Below are positions 24,974 through 33,520 of a DNA stretch of 64,000 bases, piece by piece (positions within the stretch are counted from its first letter, which is position 1; every line of letters starts with the position of its first letter). A program made the position numbers and the translations under genes. The stretch is from JANWVO01 sp964458495. Its GTDB lineage: Bacteria; Acidobacteriota; Terriglobia; Bryobacterales; Bryobacteraceae. The notes beneath the pieces are model-generated. The model did no database searches, was not told the DNA's origin, and worked only from the letters and a program-made list of their open reading frames with translations. The stretch covers positions 248,001 through 312,000 of the forward strand of contig CAYWJB010000001.1 of assembly GCA_964458495.1 (NCBI GenBank), read 5' to 3'.

Positions 24974-25864
24974 GTGGGGCTGATCGGCGTTCTTCTGGCG
25001 GCTCAACTCGCCGGGGCGGAGAGCATCCCGCTGCCTGCGCCGGCGGCAGCCGTGCAGTGGCGGCTGAACCGTGCGGCGGTGCTTTCCGGCCAGCCGGGAG
25101 CGCCGCGGATCCTGGTCTACGGAAGCACGGGCAGCCTGCTGCGCAGCATCGACGTCCGCGCTGCCGTACCGCAGGCGCGGAAGGCGGAGACGGGCGACTT
25201 CTTGCTCGATGAGAGCGGCACGGTGCACGCGCTGGTGCTGGCGGCGCAGCCTTTGGGCCGGGACGAGCGGCTGCTGTGCTCGTTTCCAGAATCCGGCGGG
25301 GCGCGTTGTTCCCCGCTCGGGGAGGCGCGCTGCCGGCTGCTCGGGCAGGACCGCCCGGGATCTCTGTGGTGCTTCGGAGAGGGCCCCGCAGGAATGTTGC
25401 TGCACCGGCTGGAGGGGCCTCGCCAGGGTCCGCGCTTCTGGCTGCCGGCTGGTGCACTGCCGGCGGATGCCGTCCGGAACACTGCGCGCATAAGGCTGGA
25501 TTCGCCCGGGCGCGGGCGGCTGTGGCTGGTCCTGCCGGACGCGGGGCTCCTGGCGGAAACGGATCTGGAAAGCGGCGGCGTGGAGCTGCACCGTTTGCCG
25601 GGGCTTCCGCGGCCCGACAGTGCGCCGGGCTTTGCCGCCTGCGGGGGACGGCTGCTGGCGCTGCTGCCGCTGGAGCGCCGGAGCGGCGCCGAACAGCTGG
25701 ATGCGCCCTACGGCCTGTTCGAACTCGACGGCGGTTGGCGCCGCGCCGCCCCGGCCCGGCAGTGGCTGCGAGGGGCGCGGCTGGCCGGGTGCGAGCCCGG
25801 CGCGGCGTGGATCTGGAACCGCGCCGGGCAGAGGCTGGAGCGCGCCGGGCTGGCTGCACGCTGA
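24974..25864 (+). CDS. Secreted hypothetical protein
   Basis: A roughly 296-residue exported protein without a recognised family. GTG at 24974 gives a clean signal peptide (GLIGVLLAAQLAGAES). The mature part is Gly/Leu/Arg-rich with repeated strand-turn units (RILVYGSTGSLLRSID, DESGTVHALVL, GRLWLVLPDAGLLAE) suggesting a beta-propeller, and several cysteines (CSFPESGGARC, RLAGC) that could form disulfides. It diverges from deoC across a short shared promoter region and is followed at 30 bases by an esterase-like gene with which it may be cotranscribed. Confidence 0.6.
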   Translation: MGLIGVLLAAQLAGAESIPLPAPAAAVQWRLNRAAVLSGQPGAPRILVYGSTGSLLRSIDVRAAVPQARKAETGDFLLDESGTVHALVLAAQPLGRDERLLCSFPESGGARCSPLGEARCRLLGQDRPGSLWCFGEGPAGMLLHRLEGPRQGPRFWLPAGALPADAVRNTARIRLDSPGRGRLWLVLPDAGLLAETDLESGGVELHRLPGLPRPDSAPGFAACGGRLLALLPLERRSGAEQLDAPYGLFELDGGWRRAAPARQWLRGARLAGCEPGAAWIWNRAGQRLERAGLAAR

Positions 25865-25894
25865 GCGCCGTTGCCGCTCCCGGGCACTGCCGCT

Positions 25895-26830
25895 ATGTCG
25901 GATGGAGTGATCCCCTCCAGGCGCGCCTTCCTGCTGGCCGCGGCCAGGACGCGGGCCTCTCGCCTCCGCGCGATGGAACGGGTCATGGGCTCCATGCCAA
26001 AGCTCCGGCAGACGGTGTCCTGGCGCGTTGCGGGCGAGTGGCGGGAGGAGGGCTACACGCGGCGCCGCATTTTGTTTGAAGCAGAACCGGGCGATTTTGT
26101 TCCAGCCTGGCTGCTGCTGCCGGATCAGCCGCGACCGGGACGGCCGGCGGCGCTTTGCCTCCACCAGACCACTAGGATCGGGAAAGACGAGCCTGCCGGC
26201 CTTGGTGGAAAGCCGGCCCTGCACTACGCCCGCGAGCTGGCCTTGCGCGGCTATGCCGCCCTCGCGCCTGATTATCCGAACTTCGGGGAATACCGCTGCG
26301 ATCCCTACGCCCGCGGCTACGCGAGCGCCACCATGAAGGGCATCGTGAACCACGCGCGCGCCCTGCGCCTGCTGGCTGCCCTGCCCGGCGCCGGCGGCCG
26401 GCGCATCGCCGCCGTCGGGCATTCGCTGGGCGGCCATAATGCCCTGTTCCTGGCGGCCTTCGAGCCGCGCGTAGCGGCGGTGGTCACAAGCTGCGGGTTT
26501 ACCTCGTTCCGCCGCTATATGGGCGGCGATTTGCGCGGCTGGAGCCACGCGGGATATATGCCGCGCATCGCTTCCGAATTTGGGTGCGATCCGGCGAGGA
26601 TGCCGTTCGATTTTGCCGACGTGCTGGCGCTCATCGCGCCGCGGCCCGTGTTCGTCAACGCGCCGCTCGGCGACGGCAACTTCGACGTGCAGGGCGTGCG
26701 GGAGTGTCTGGCCGAGGTGCGTCTGCTGTTCCCGGAGGGAAGGCTGGAAGCCGAGTTCCCCGCCTGCGGGCACGACATCCCCCAGATAGTGCGCGCGAAG
26801 GCCTGGCAGTTCCTGGACCGCGTTCTCTGA
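25895..26830 (+). CDS. Alpha/beta hydrolase, dienelactone hydrolase/acetyl-xylan-esterase type
   Basis: A 311-residue hydrolase. The nucleophile elbow is GHSLGGHNAL; the acid and His are probably in the segments with ALIAPRPVFVNAP and ACGHDIPQ. The oxyanion region precedes as AALCLHQTTRIGKDEPAG, a form seen in exported esterases of this group. The N-terminus SRRAFLLAAARTRASR resembles a Tat leader but the hydrophobic stretch is short. The ATG at 25895 is preferred to a TTG at 25871. The substrate is unknown; a carbohydrate esterase role is plausible. It ends 12 bases from the convergent anti-sigma gene. Confidence 0.8.
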   Translation: MSDGVIPSRRAFLLAAARTRASRLRAMERVMGSMPKLRQTVSWRVAGEWREEGYTRRRILFEAEPGDFVPAWLLLPDQPRPGRPAALCLHQTTRIGKDEPAGLGGKPALHYARELALRGYAALAPDYPNFGEYRCDPYARGYASATMKGIVNHARALRLLAALPGAGGRRIAAVGHSLGGHNALFLAAFEPRVAAVVTSCGFTSFRRYMGGDLRGWSHAGYMPRIASEFGCDPARMPFDFADVLALIAPRPVFVNAPLGDGNFDVQGVRECLAEVRLLFPEGRLEAEFPACGHDIPQIVRAKAWQFLDRVL

Positions 26831-26842
26831 AGGGCCGCGGCG

Positions 26843-27763
26843 TCAGAACGTCCCGTAAGAGGCTTTCATCTCGGCCAGAGCCTTCAGCGAGCGCTGCCGG
26901 ATGTACTGATCCTCTTCCTGGTGCAGCAACTGCTGCAGGACGCCCGCCACGTCGGGCTCGCGGACGTTGGCCAGCAATTCCACGGCGGCGATGCGCACGC
27001 CGGCGTGCTTGTCGGTGAGCAGGACCTGGGCCAGCGCCTTGCGCGTCTCCGCATCCTGCGCGAAGGGCCTCAGCGCCTCCAGCGCCTTCAGCCGCACGGC
27101 GGCGTTTTCATCGGTGCGCAGCGCATCGAGCAGCGCGCGGCGCACCTCCGCGTCGGCGGTCCGCTCCTTCAGCAGGTCGATCGACTCCACACGCACGCCC
27201 GGGTCGCTGGAATCGCTGGCAGCGGCCAGCAACAACCGGCGGATCCTCTCATCCTGGAACGATCCGCGCAGTTCGCGCGGGCGGATCTCGTCATACTGAA
27301 CCCGCACCTCGCCGCTACCGGTGGTATCGACCAGCCGGACCTTGCCGACGACAGGCGGCGGGGAACTGCGGGCCAGCGGGCCAAGAACGGGCGAGTCTTC
27401 CGGCAACAGCCGCGCGCCGAAGAACCCGAGCGCCAGCATGGCCAGCGCACCGGCCGGCCGCACCCACATGGGAGGCGAGACGACCCATCTCGACCAGAAC
27501 GCGCGCAGCGCGATGCCGAAACCCCGCCGCCCGCGCTCCTTCTCGATCGCCGCGGCGAGATCCCGGCGGCACCGCGCCAGAAGCTCGGCGGAGACCCCCG
27601 CCTCGCCTTGCGCCAGCAGAGAGGTGAGCTTCTCGCAGCGCGCCCGCTCGGCGCCGCACTCGGCGCATCCGGCCAAATGCTGTTCCACCAGTTCTTCCTG
27701 GTCGAAGCTCAGCTCGCCGTACAGGTAGAGCGGAATCAGCTCCCGGACGTCCTTGCAGTTCAT
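26843..27763 (-). CDS. Membrane anti-sigma factor with zinc finger and HEAT repeats
   Basis: A 306-residue protein. Residues 1-40 form the zinc-binding anti-sigma domain (Cys3, and HLAGCAECG with His29, Cys33 and Cys36) that holds an ECF sigma factor. A single membrane helix lies near 100-120 (AGALAMLALGFFGARLL). The outer part, 160-300, consists of HEAT-like repeats (DPGVRVESIDLLKE, NAAVRLKALEALRP, HAGVRIAAVELLAN), a scaffold for protein contacts. Its start overlaps the stop of the sigma-factor gene (ATGA at 27760-27763). I infer signal sensing in the periplasm by the HEAT domain and sigma release by loss of this protein. Confidence 0.85.
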   Translation of the reverse strand: MNCKDVRELIPLYLYGELSFDQEELVEQHLAGCAECGAERARCEKLTSLLAQGEAGVSAELLARCRRDLAAAIEKERGRRGFGIALRAFWSRWVVSPPMWVRPAGALAMLALGFFGARLLPEDSPVLGPLARSSPPPVVGKVRLVDTTGSGEVRVQYDEIRPRELRGSFQDERIRRLLLAAASDSSDPGVRVESIDLLKERTADAEVRRALLDALRTDENAAVRLKALEALRPFAQDAETRKALAQVLLTDKHAGVRIAAVELLANVREPDVAGVLQQLLHQEEDQYIRQRSLKALAEMKASYGTF

Positions 27764-28398
27764 AGGAAATCTCCCAACGCCTGTCGCATTTTCTGCGTCG
27801 CCCGGAAGAGGCAGTTCTTGGCCGCTTCCTCGCTGCTGCCCAGCGCCTCGCCGATCTCGCGAAGGCGCATGCCCTGGTAATGCCGCAATTCAAAGACGAG
27901 CCGCTCGCGCGGGGTCAGTCCGTTGAGCGCCTGCTCGATGCACGACCGCAGCTCACGGTTCAGCGCCGCGCGCTGGGGATCGCCCGCCGGGCGCGCCTCC
28001 GGCACCGTTTCCAGGCGGTTCAGCTCGCCCTCTTCGGTATCCACGGTGGCCGGCTCGGTCCGCCGCACCTTGCGTTTCCTCAACTGGTCCAGGCACAGGT
28101 TGGTGGCGATGCGATACAGCCAGGTGGAGAAGTTGCAGTCGAAGCGGAAGCTCCCGAGGTTCCGGTAGACGCGCAGGAAGGTCTCCTGGTAGATGTCGCG
28201 CGCGTCGTCGGCATTCCGCAGCAGGTTCACTGCGAGCCGCAAGACCTGCTGGTCATAGGAACGCACCAGCCGTTCGAAGGCTTCCTGGTCGCCGGACTGC
28301 GCGGCGCGGATCGTGGCAGCCTCGTCCATGCATGCATCCAGCCGGGCGCTCGCGCAGGCGCCGCTTTCGATCGCCAGTGTCGCTCCCGGTTCCGTCAT
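27760..28398 (-). CDS. ECF RNA polymerase sigma factor (RpoE-like)
   Basis: A 212-residue ECF sigma factor with region 2 (about 30-105: DQEAFERLVRSYDQQVLRLA, DIYQETFLRVYRNL, NFSTWLYRIATNLCLDQ) and region 4 (about 150-205: LTPRERLVFELRHYQGMRLREIGEALG). It directs transcription at stress- or envelope-specific promoters and is held by the zinc anti-sigma encoded next, with overlapping start/stop. GAGGA precedes the ATG at 28398; an internal ATG at 28329 lacks a site. Before region 2 there is a 25-residue extension containing two Cys. Confidence 0.93.
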   Translation of the reverse strand: MTEPGATLAIESGACASARLDACMDEAATIRAAQSGDQEAFERLVRSYDQQVLRLAVNLLRNADDARDIYQETFLRVYRNLGSFRFDCNFSTWLYRIATNLCLDQLRKRKVRRTEPATVDTEEGELNRLETVPEARPAGDPQRAALNRELRSCIEQALNGLTPRERLVFELRHYQGMRLREIGEALGSSEEAAKNCLFRATQKMRQALGDFL

Positions 28399-28472
28399 GG
28401 GTCCTCGCCAGGGCGGAATACGCCCTCACAGCCGTCAGACGAAGCAGGGAGAAAAACGTCTCGCAGGAATTC

Positions 28473-30185
28473 TCAGTCGGCCACTTCCACTTCAATGCGG
28501 CGGTGCGCCGGATCGAGGGCGACAATGCGGAAGCGCCTCAACTGCCCTGTGCGGAGCGTCTTGCGGTCGCTCTCCCCGCCTCCTCCGCCCTTCCACTTCG
28601 CCGCCAGCAGGGCGGCAAGATCGTCAACGTCGGCTGCCGCCGCGCGCGCCTTTTCGGCTGCGGCCCCGGCCTCCTTCAGCCGGCAGCGCGCGTGCACGCC
28701 CTCGCTGATCTCAACCTTGGCATGGGAGGCGTGTGTCTCCACGACGCGCCCGCTCACCAAGTCGCCCACCTGGTGCTCGCCGATGAAGATGTCGGCGGAA
28801 GTGGGCTCCAGCGCCTTCATGCTCAGCCGGATCCGCTTCTTCTCGGCGTCCAGCTCCACCACCTGGGCTTTCACCACCTGCCCGGGCGCCAGCACTTCCT
28901 TCGGATGCTGCACGCGCTTCTCGCGGGTGATGTCGCCCACATGGATCATGCCCTCGACGCCGTCGCCCAGGTCCACAAAAGCGCCGAACTGCGCCAGGCT
29001 GGTCACCGGCCCTTCCACCACGGTGCCGGGCGCGAAGCGCGCCGCGGCAGTGTCCCACGGATTGCCGAGCGCCTGCTTCAGCCCGAGCGCAATCCGGCGC
29101 TCGGCGGGTTTCACATCCAGCACCACCGCCTCGACCACTTCACCCGCCTGCACCACGTCTTCGGGCTTGCGCACGCGCTTCGACCACGACAGCTCGGAGA
29201 GATGGATCAGCCCGTCGACGCCCGGCGCAATCTCCACGAAAGCGCCAAACTCGGCCAGCCGCACCACCTTGCCCCGCACGCGGTCGCCCGGCTTGAGCGA
29301 GGAGGCAGCCTCGGTCCAGGGATCCGGTGTGAGCTGCTTCATCCCGAGCGAGATCTTCCGGCTGTTCCGGTTGATCTTCAGGATCTTCACGTCGACCGTC
29401 TGGCCCGGGCTCACGACGCTCGAGGGCTTCTCCACGCGGTGCCAGCTCATGTCGGTAACGTGCAACAGCCCGTCGATACCGGGAGCAAGCTCGACGAAAG
29501 CGCCGAAGTCCGTCACGGTCCGAACGCGCCCCTGCACCACCATGCCTTCCTGGAGCCGCTCGAAGGCCTCGCGCTTGGCCGCTGCCGCCTGCTCCTCCAG
29601 CACGCCGCGCCGGTCCACAACAATATCCGGGCGCTCCGGATTCCCAATCTCGAGCTTGGTGATGCGGCACTCGATCTGCTGGCCGACCAGCGACGGCAGC
29701 TCCGCCATCTCGCGAATGCCGCTGCGCGAGGCGGGCAGAAAGGCGTAAACTCCGTCGGCTACCTGCACGCGCAGCCCGCCTTTGACCAGCTCGGTCACCA
29801 CGCCCAGGATGACGTGCTTGCCATCAAACGCCGCCTGCAATCCGGTGAAGTCCTTGGGCTGCTCCACACGGATGGTGGAGAGGAGGTAGTAGCCGTCTTC
29901 GGTGCGCCCGCTGATATTGACCATCATCGTGGCGCCGGGGGCCAGGTCCGCGGGCAGCCCGGGCGTGTCCCTTCGCAGCAGACCCTCCATCTTCCTGCCC
30001 ACGTTGACGACAATGGCTTCCTCACTGACGGAAACCACGGTTCCTTCCAGCGCCGCGCTTTCGTCGCCGTTGCTTTGCGCCGCTTCGAACGCGGCCAGCA
30101 TTTCGCCGAACGTGCTGTCGGGCGGCGCCGGCGATTCGGCGACAGGGGAAACCTCGGTCAGGTTGGGGGAATCAGCTGGATTCAT
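28473..30185 (-). CDS. rpsA: 30S ribosomal protein S1 (six S1 domains)
   Basis: A 570-residue protein with six S1/OB RNA-binding domains (approx. 45-115, 128-200, 215-285, 300-370, 387-457, 475-565). Domains 3-5 are the most typical, with DFGAFVELAPGIDGLLHVTDMSW, EFGAFVEIAPGVDGLIHLSEL and QFGAFVDLGDGVEGMIHVGDI (each here longer than the core). S1 delivers mRNA to the 30S subunit. Domain 6 is split by an Ala-rich insert with EKARAAAADVDDLAALLAAK. ATG at 30185 is preferred; an in-frame ATG at 30209 has no better site. An acidic leader (1-40) replaces the usual first helix. Confidence 0.88.
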   Translation of the reverse strand: MNPADSPNLTEVSPVAESPAPPDSTFGEMLAAFEAAQSNGDESAALEGTVVSVSEEAIVVNVGRKMEGLLRRDTPGLPADLAPGATMMVNISGRTEDGYYLLSTIRVEQPKDFTGLQAAFDGKHVILGVVTELVKGGLRVQVADGVYAFLPASRSGIREMAELPSLVGQQIECRITKLEIGNPERPDIVVDRRGVLEEQAAAAKREAFERLQEGMVVQGRVRTVTDFGAFVELAPGIDGLLHVTDMSWHRVEKPSSVVSPGQTVDVKILKINRNSRKISLGMKQLTPDPWTEAASSLKPGDRVRGKVVRLAEFGAFVEIAPGVDGLIHLSELSWSKRVRKPEDVVQAGEVVEAVVLDVKPAERRIALGLKQALGNPWDTAAARFAPGTVVEGPVTSLAQFGAFVDLGDGVEGMIHVGDITREKRVQHPKEVLAPGQVVKAQVVELDAEKKRIRLSMKALEPTSADIFIGEHQVGDLVSGRVVETHASHAKVEISEGVHARCRLKEAGAAAEKARAAAADVDDLAALLAAKWKGGGGGESDRKTLRTGQLRRFRIVALDPAHRRIEVEVAD

Positions 30186-30271
30186 GGGCAAACTCGCGAG
30201 ACCTCTCATATTCTGACACAATCCCGCTCGGCCGGGACAGCGCCGCCCGCCCGCTGCGCTAAGATGGCGGC

Positions 30272-31522
30272 TTGCGGGGCAACCAGAGCGCTTCGTGGAG
30301 ACGGCTCCTGCCTGGCACGCAGGAGGCGGTGTGGCTGCTGTTGTTTTCCGCGCTGGCCTGGGTCAGCCCCACGCGCGGCGCCGCCGAGATCGAGGTTCTC
30401 TCCGCTCTGGCCATTCTCCAGGTGGCCGCTCCGCGCATCCGCGCCTTCCAGTCACCCCGGGGCAACCTTGTCCTCATCTCATTGAAGCTGCTGCTCGGTT
30501 TCCTCTTGATCGGCGTTACCGGCGGCATCGCATCCAGCTACTATCTGATCCTGCTGCTGCCTGTGTTGTCGGCCGCCACCACGCTCGGCCCCGGCGGCGC
30601 CGCCACTTTCACCGCCCTGGCTTGCCTCGCTTACCTCGCCTTCATCCCGGTCGCCTACAACCTCGGCTACATCCTGGAGGGGCTGTATCTGCGCGACCTG
30701 ACGTTGCGCGTCCTGTTCCTTCCCGTCGTGGCCTACCTGACGTACTCCCTGGCGGAGGAGAACCGCCGCGCGGCGCGCCGCGCCGAGGCCGCGGCCGCGG
30801 AGCTGGCCGAGGCCAACCACCGCCTGCTGGAAGCCGAGGCGAGCGCCCGGCGCAGCGAGCGCCTGGCCGCGCTGGGCCAATTGACCGCGGGGCTCGCCCA
30901 CGAGCTCCGCAACCCGCTGGGCACCATGAAAGCGAGCGCCGAGATGCTGCTGGAACGTACCGGTCCGGACAACGCCGTGCTGCGCGAACTGGCCGAATAC
31001 ATCTCCTCCGAGGTCGACCGCACCAACTCGCTCATCACCCGGTTCCTTGAGTTCGCGCGTCCATCGCAGTTGCGGAAGGCGCCGGCCGACCTGCACCTGA
31101 TTCTCGAAAGCGCCATTGAGCACCTGGAACGCGAGACCCCCGGCGCCGCCGCGCGCGTGCACCGCAATTTCGATCCGGCGCTTCCGCTGGTCGACGCCGA
31201 CGCCGAGCTGCTGGAGCGCGTCTTCCTGAATCTGCTCCGCAATGCGCTGGAGGTCTCGCCGCCCGAAGCCGTGGTGACCATCAAGACCCGCCGCGGCCCC
31301 GCGAGCGTCGAGATCGCCTTCATCGACCGCGGCCCCGGCGTTCCGCCCGAACACCGGGAGCAGATCTTCAACCCCTTCTTTACCACCAAGCCGGGCGGCA
31401 TCGGCCTGGGACTCGCCGTTTCGGCCAAGATCGTCGGCGACCACGGCGGCGCCATCACGGTCGACTCCGATCCGGGCGAAGGGGCGGCGTTCCTCGTGTC
31501 GCTCCCCGCGGGCCCGAGGTGA
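30272..31522 (+). CDS. Membrane sensor histidine kinase
   Basis: A 416-residue kinase with about six hydrophobic helices in residues 20-160 and no large periplasmic domain, a coiled linker (165-195) and a HisKA/HATPase core. The phosphorylated histidine is His210 in LTAGLAHELRNPLG. N box LLRNALE, G1 DRGPGV and G2 GGIGLGLAVS are intact. The start is a TTG at 30272 (no ATG suits; GTG at 30329 possible). It is followed by an orphan DNA-binding domain gene and an NtrC-type regulator, its likely partner, since NtrB-like kinases share the AHELRNPL motif. It diverges from rpsA. Confidence 0.88.
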   Translation: MRGNQSASWRRLLPGTQEAVWLLLFSALAWVSPTRGAAEIEVLSALAILQVAAPRIRAFQSPRGNLVLISLKLLLGFLLIGVTGGIASSYYLILLLPVLSAATTLGPGGAATFTALACLAYLAFIPVAYNLGYILEGLYLRDLTLRVLFLPVVAYLTYSLAEENRRAARRAEAAAAELAEANHRLLEAEASARRSERLAALGQLTAGLAHELRNPLGTMKASAEMLLERTGPDNAVLRELAEYISSEVDRTNSLITRFLEFARPSQLRKAPADLHLILESAIEHLERETPGAAARVHRNFDPALPLVDADAELLERVFLNLLRNALEVSPPEAVVTIKTRRGPASVEIAFIDRGPGVPPEHREQIFNPFFTTKPGGIGLGLAVSAKIVGDHGGAITVDSDPGEGAAFLVSLPAGPR

Positions 31523-31705
31523 CGGCCCGGAAGCTTCATCTTTGTAACAATCCGCCGTTGAACGCCCTTTCAGACGGCGCCCTGCCACAAAATGCCGAAC
31601 AAAACCGGGGCTGGATCGTCCATGCTCAATGGAGAGCGCCTGGCCCGAGGGACGCAAAGGGGCCTGGCGAGGCATCCGAAATTTGAGCGGAGGAAAACAG
31701 CCTGC

Positions 31706-32023
31706 ATGAGCCCTGCCCGCGCGATGCAACCGGCTTCTTTCGGGAGCCACCCCGCCTCGGTTGTTCCCCGGCGGTTTCTCGACGGCATCCGCCTCACCCG
31801 CAAGGAACGGGCGCTGCTCGAAATTCTGATGGAAAACCCGGGCCGGTGCGTCAGCCGCCAGGTGCTGCTGAAGTCGGTCTGGAACTACGCCGAGGACGCC
31901 CGCACGCGCACTGTGGACGTCCATGTGCAGCGGCTGCGCCGCAAGCTTGGCCCCAAGGCTGACGCGCTGAAGACGATCGTCCGCATCGGCTACTGCTGGC
32001 TTCCGGAAACGGCTGGAGCCTGA
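31706..32023 (+). CDS. Orphan OmpR/PhoB-type winged-helix DNA-binding protein
   Basis: A 105-residue protein containing only the C-terminal effector domain of OmpR-type regulators: LTRKERALLEILMENPGR, LLKSVWNYAEDARTRTVDVH, QRLRRKLGP, IVRIGYCW. No receiver domain precedes it. ATG at 31706 has GGAGG at 31689-31693; an earlier in-frame ATG (31592) would add 38 low-complexity residues that do not form a receiver. It lies between a histidine kinase and an NtrC-family regulator, so it could bind DNA constitutively or respond by protein contact. The 183-base gap before it has no other gene. Confidence 0.75.
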   Translation: MSPARAMQPASFGSHPASVVPRRFLDGIRLTRKERALLEILMENPGRCVSRQVLLKSVWNYAEDARTRTVDVHVQRLRRKLGPKADALKTIVRIGYCWLPETAGA

Positions 32024-32088
32024 GCCCCTGCCGGGGCTGAAACCGCGCCGCCGCGCGCCCGCGTCCCACCTTGAGGAAGGGCCTTCTC

Positions 32089-33489
32089 ATGGCGCGCGGC
32101 AACGGCAATATGATGAATGCGGGAATGCAGCCCCGCGTGCTGATCGTGGAGGACGAAGAGAAGCTCCGCCGCGTCCTGTCCCTGCATCTGGAGTCCCAGG
32201 GGTTCGAGCCCATGGCTGCCGCCAGCGCGGAAGAGGCCCTGCGCCTCGCGCCGCAGGCGCAGCTGGTGCTCACCGATCTCCGGCTGCCCGGGATGAACGG
32301 GCTGGAGCTGCTCGACGCTCTGCAACGGCTCAACGCGCGCCTGCCGGTGGTGGTCATGACCGCTTTTTCGTCGGTGGAGACCGCCGTGGAGGCGATGAAG
32401 AAGGGCGCAGCGGACTTCCTGCCGAAACCATTCTCGCTCGACCACCTCAATACCGTGGTCCGCAAGGCGCTCGAGGTGCAGCGGCTGCGCGAGGAGAACA
32501 CGCGGCTGCGCGAGGAGCTGGGCCAGCGCTACCGGATCGAGAGCATCATCGGCACCGGGCCGAAGATGCAGGAGATCCTCGCCGCCGTCATGCGCGTCGC
32601 CCCGACGCGCACCACCGTCCTGCTGTGCGGTGAAAGCGGCGTCGGCAAGGACCTCATCGCCCGCGCCATCCATTTCCACTCGCCGCGCGCCGAGCAGCCG
32701 TTCGTCAAGATCAACTGCACCACGATCCCCGAAAACCTGATGGAGAGCGAGCTGTTCGGCTACGAGAAGGGCGCGTTCACCGGCGCCACAGCGGCGCGCC
32801 CGGGCAAGTTCGAGCAGGCGGACAAGGGCACGGTGTTCCTCGACGAAATCGGCGACGTGCCGCCGACGGTGCAGGTGAAGCTGCTGCGCGTGCTGCAGGA
32901 CCGGGAGTTCGAGCGCCTGGGCAGCAACCGCACGCGTCAGATCGACGTCCGCGTCATCGCCGCCACCAACGTCGATCTGCGCCGCGCCCTGGAAGAGGGC
33001 AATTTCCGCGAGGATCTGTACTACCGCCTGAACGTCTTTCCGGTCACGATCCCGCCGCTGCGCGAGCGGCGCGAAGATATCCCGCTGCTGGCGGAACGCT
33101 TCCTCCGCCGCTTCGCCGCCGAAACCGGCTCGCGCGTGCGCGAGTTCAGCCCGGAAGCCATGCGCGCGCTGGTCGAATACGACTGGCCGGGCAACGTGCG
33201 TGAACTGGAAAACGTGATCGAGCGCAGCCTGCTGTACGCCGACGGCACGGTGCTTCTGCCCGAACACATCCGCCTGGATCACGCCCCACGCCGCATGAGC
33301 AACGGCGCGGCGGGGGTCGCCGCCTCCAACGGTTTCCTTCCGGAAGGCCTGACGCTCGACCAGTACGAGCAGCAGTTGATCCGCGAGGCGCTGCGGCGCG
33401 CCGGCGGCAACAAGAGCCAGGCCGCGCGCCTGCTGGGCCTCAGCCGCAACGCGCTGCGCTACCGGCTCTCCCAGATGGGCATCGAATAG
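32089..33489 (+). CDS. NtrC-family sigma-54-dependent response regulator
   Basis: A 466-residue regulator: receiver about 14-130 (acidic EDEE, phosphoacceptor Asp63 in LVLTDLRLPGM, Lys in FLPKPFS), AAA+ domain about 150-385 (Walker A GESGVGKD, sigma-54 loop GAFTGA, Walker B GTVFLDEIGD, arginine RLNVFPVTIPPLRER) and Fis-type helix-turn-helix at the end (GNKSQAARLLGLSRNALRYRL, shortened here in spirit to its core NKSQAARLLG). It activates sigma-54 promoters on phosphorylation. GAGGAAGGG precedes ATG 32089. The kinase at 30.3 kb is the likely partner. No sigma-54 gene is in the window. Confidence 0.93.
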   Translation: MARGNGNMMNAGMQPRVLIVEDEEKLRRVLSLHLESQGFEPMAAASAEEALRLAPQAQLVLTDLRLPGMNGLELLDALQRLNARLPVVVMTAFSSVETAVEAMKKGAADFLPKPFSLDHLNTVVRKALEVQRLREENTRLREELGQRYRIESIIGTGPKMQEILAAVMRVAPTRTTVLLCGESGVGKDLIARAIHFHSPRAEQPFVKINCTTIPENLMESELFGYEKGAFTGATAARPGKFEQADKGTVFLDEIGDVPPTVQVKLLRVLQDREFERLGSNRTRQIDVRVIAATNVDLRRALEEGNFREDLYYRLNVFPVTIPPLRERREDIPLLAERFLRRFAAETGSRVREFSPEAMRALVEYDWPGNVRELENVIERSLLYADGTVLLPEHIRLDHAPRRMSNGAAGVAASNGFLPEGLTLDQYEQQLIREALRRAGGNKSQAARLLGLSRNALRYRLSQMGIE

Positions 33490-33520
33490 CGGCGGCCGGC
33501 CGCGGCCCCGTCCCGGCCCT

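Noticed and set aside
31649..31659. GGGACGCAAAG, identical to part of the GEMM c-di-GMP riboswitch core
   Set aside because: The partner element GCAAACC and the rest of the aptamer are missing, and here the 11-mer is enclosed in a GGCCC/GGGCC stem. Probably chance.
33492..33503. GCGGCCGGCCGC as a bidirectional terminator
   Set aside because: It is a 12-base palindrome between convergent genes, but has no loop or T tract; such GC palindromes are expected by chance in DNA of this composition.
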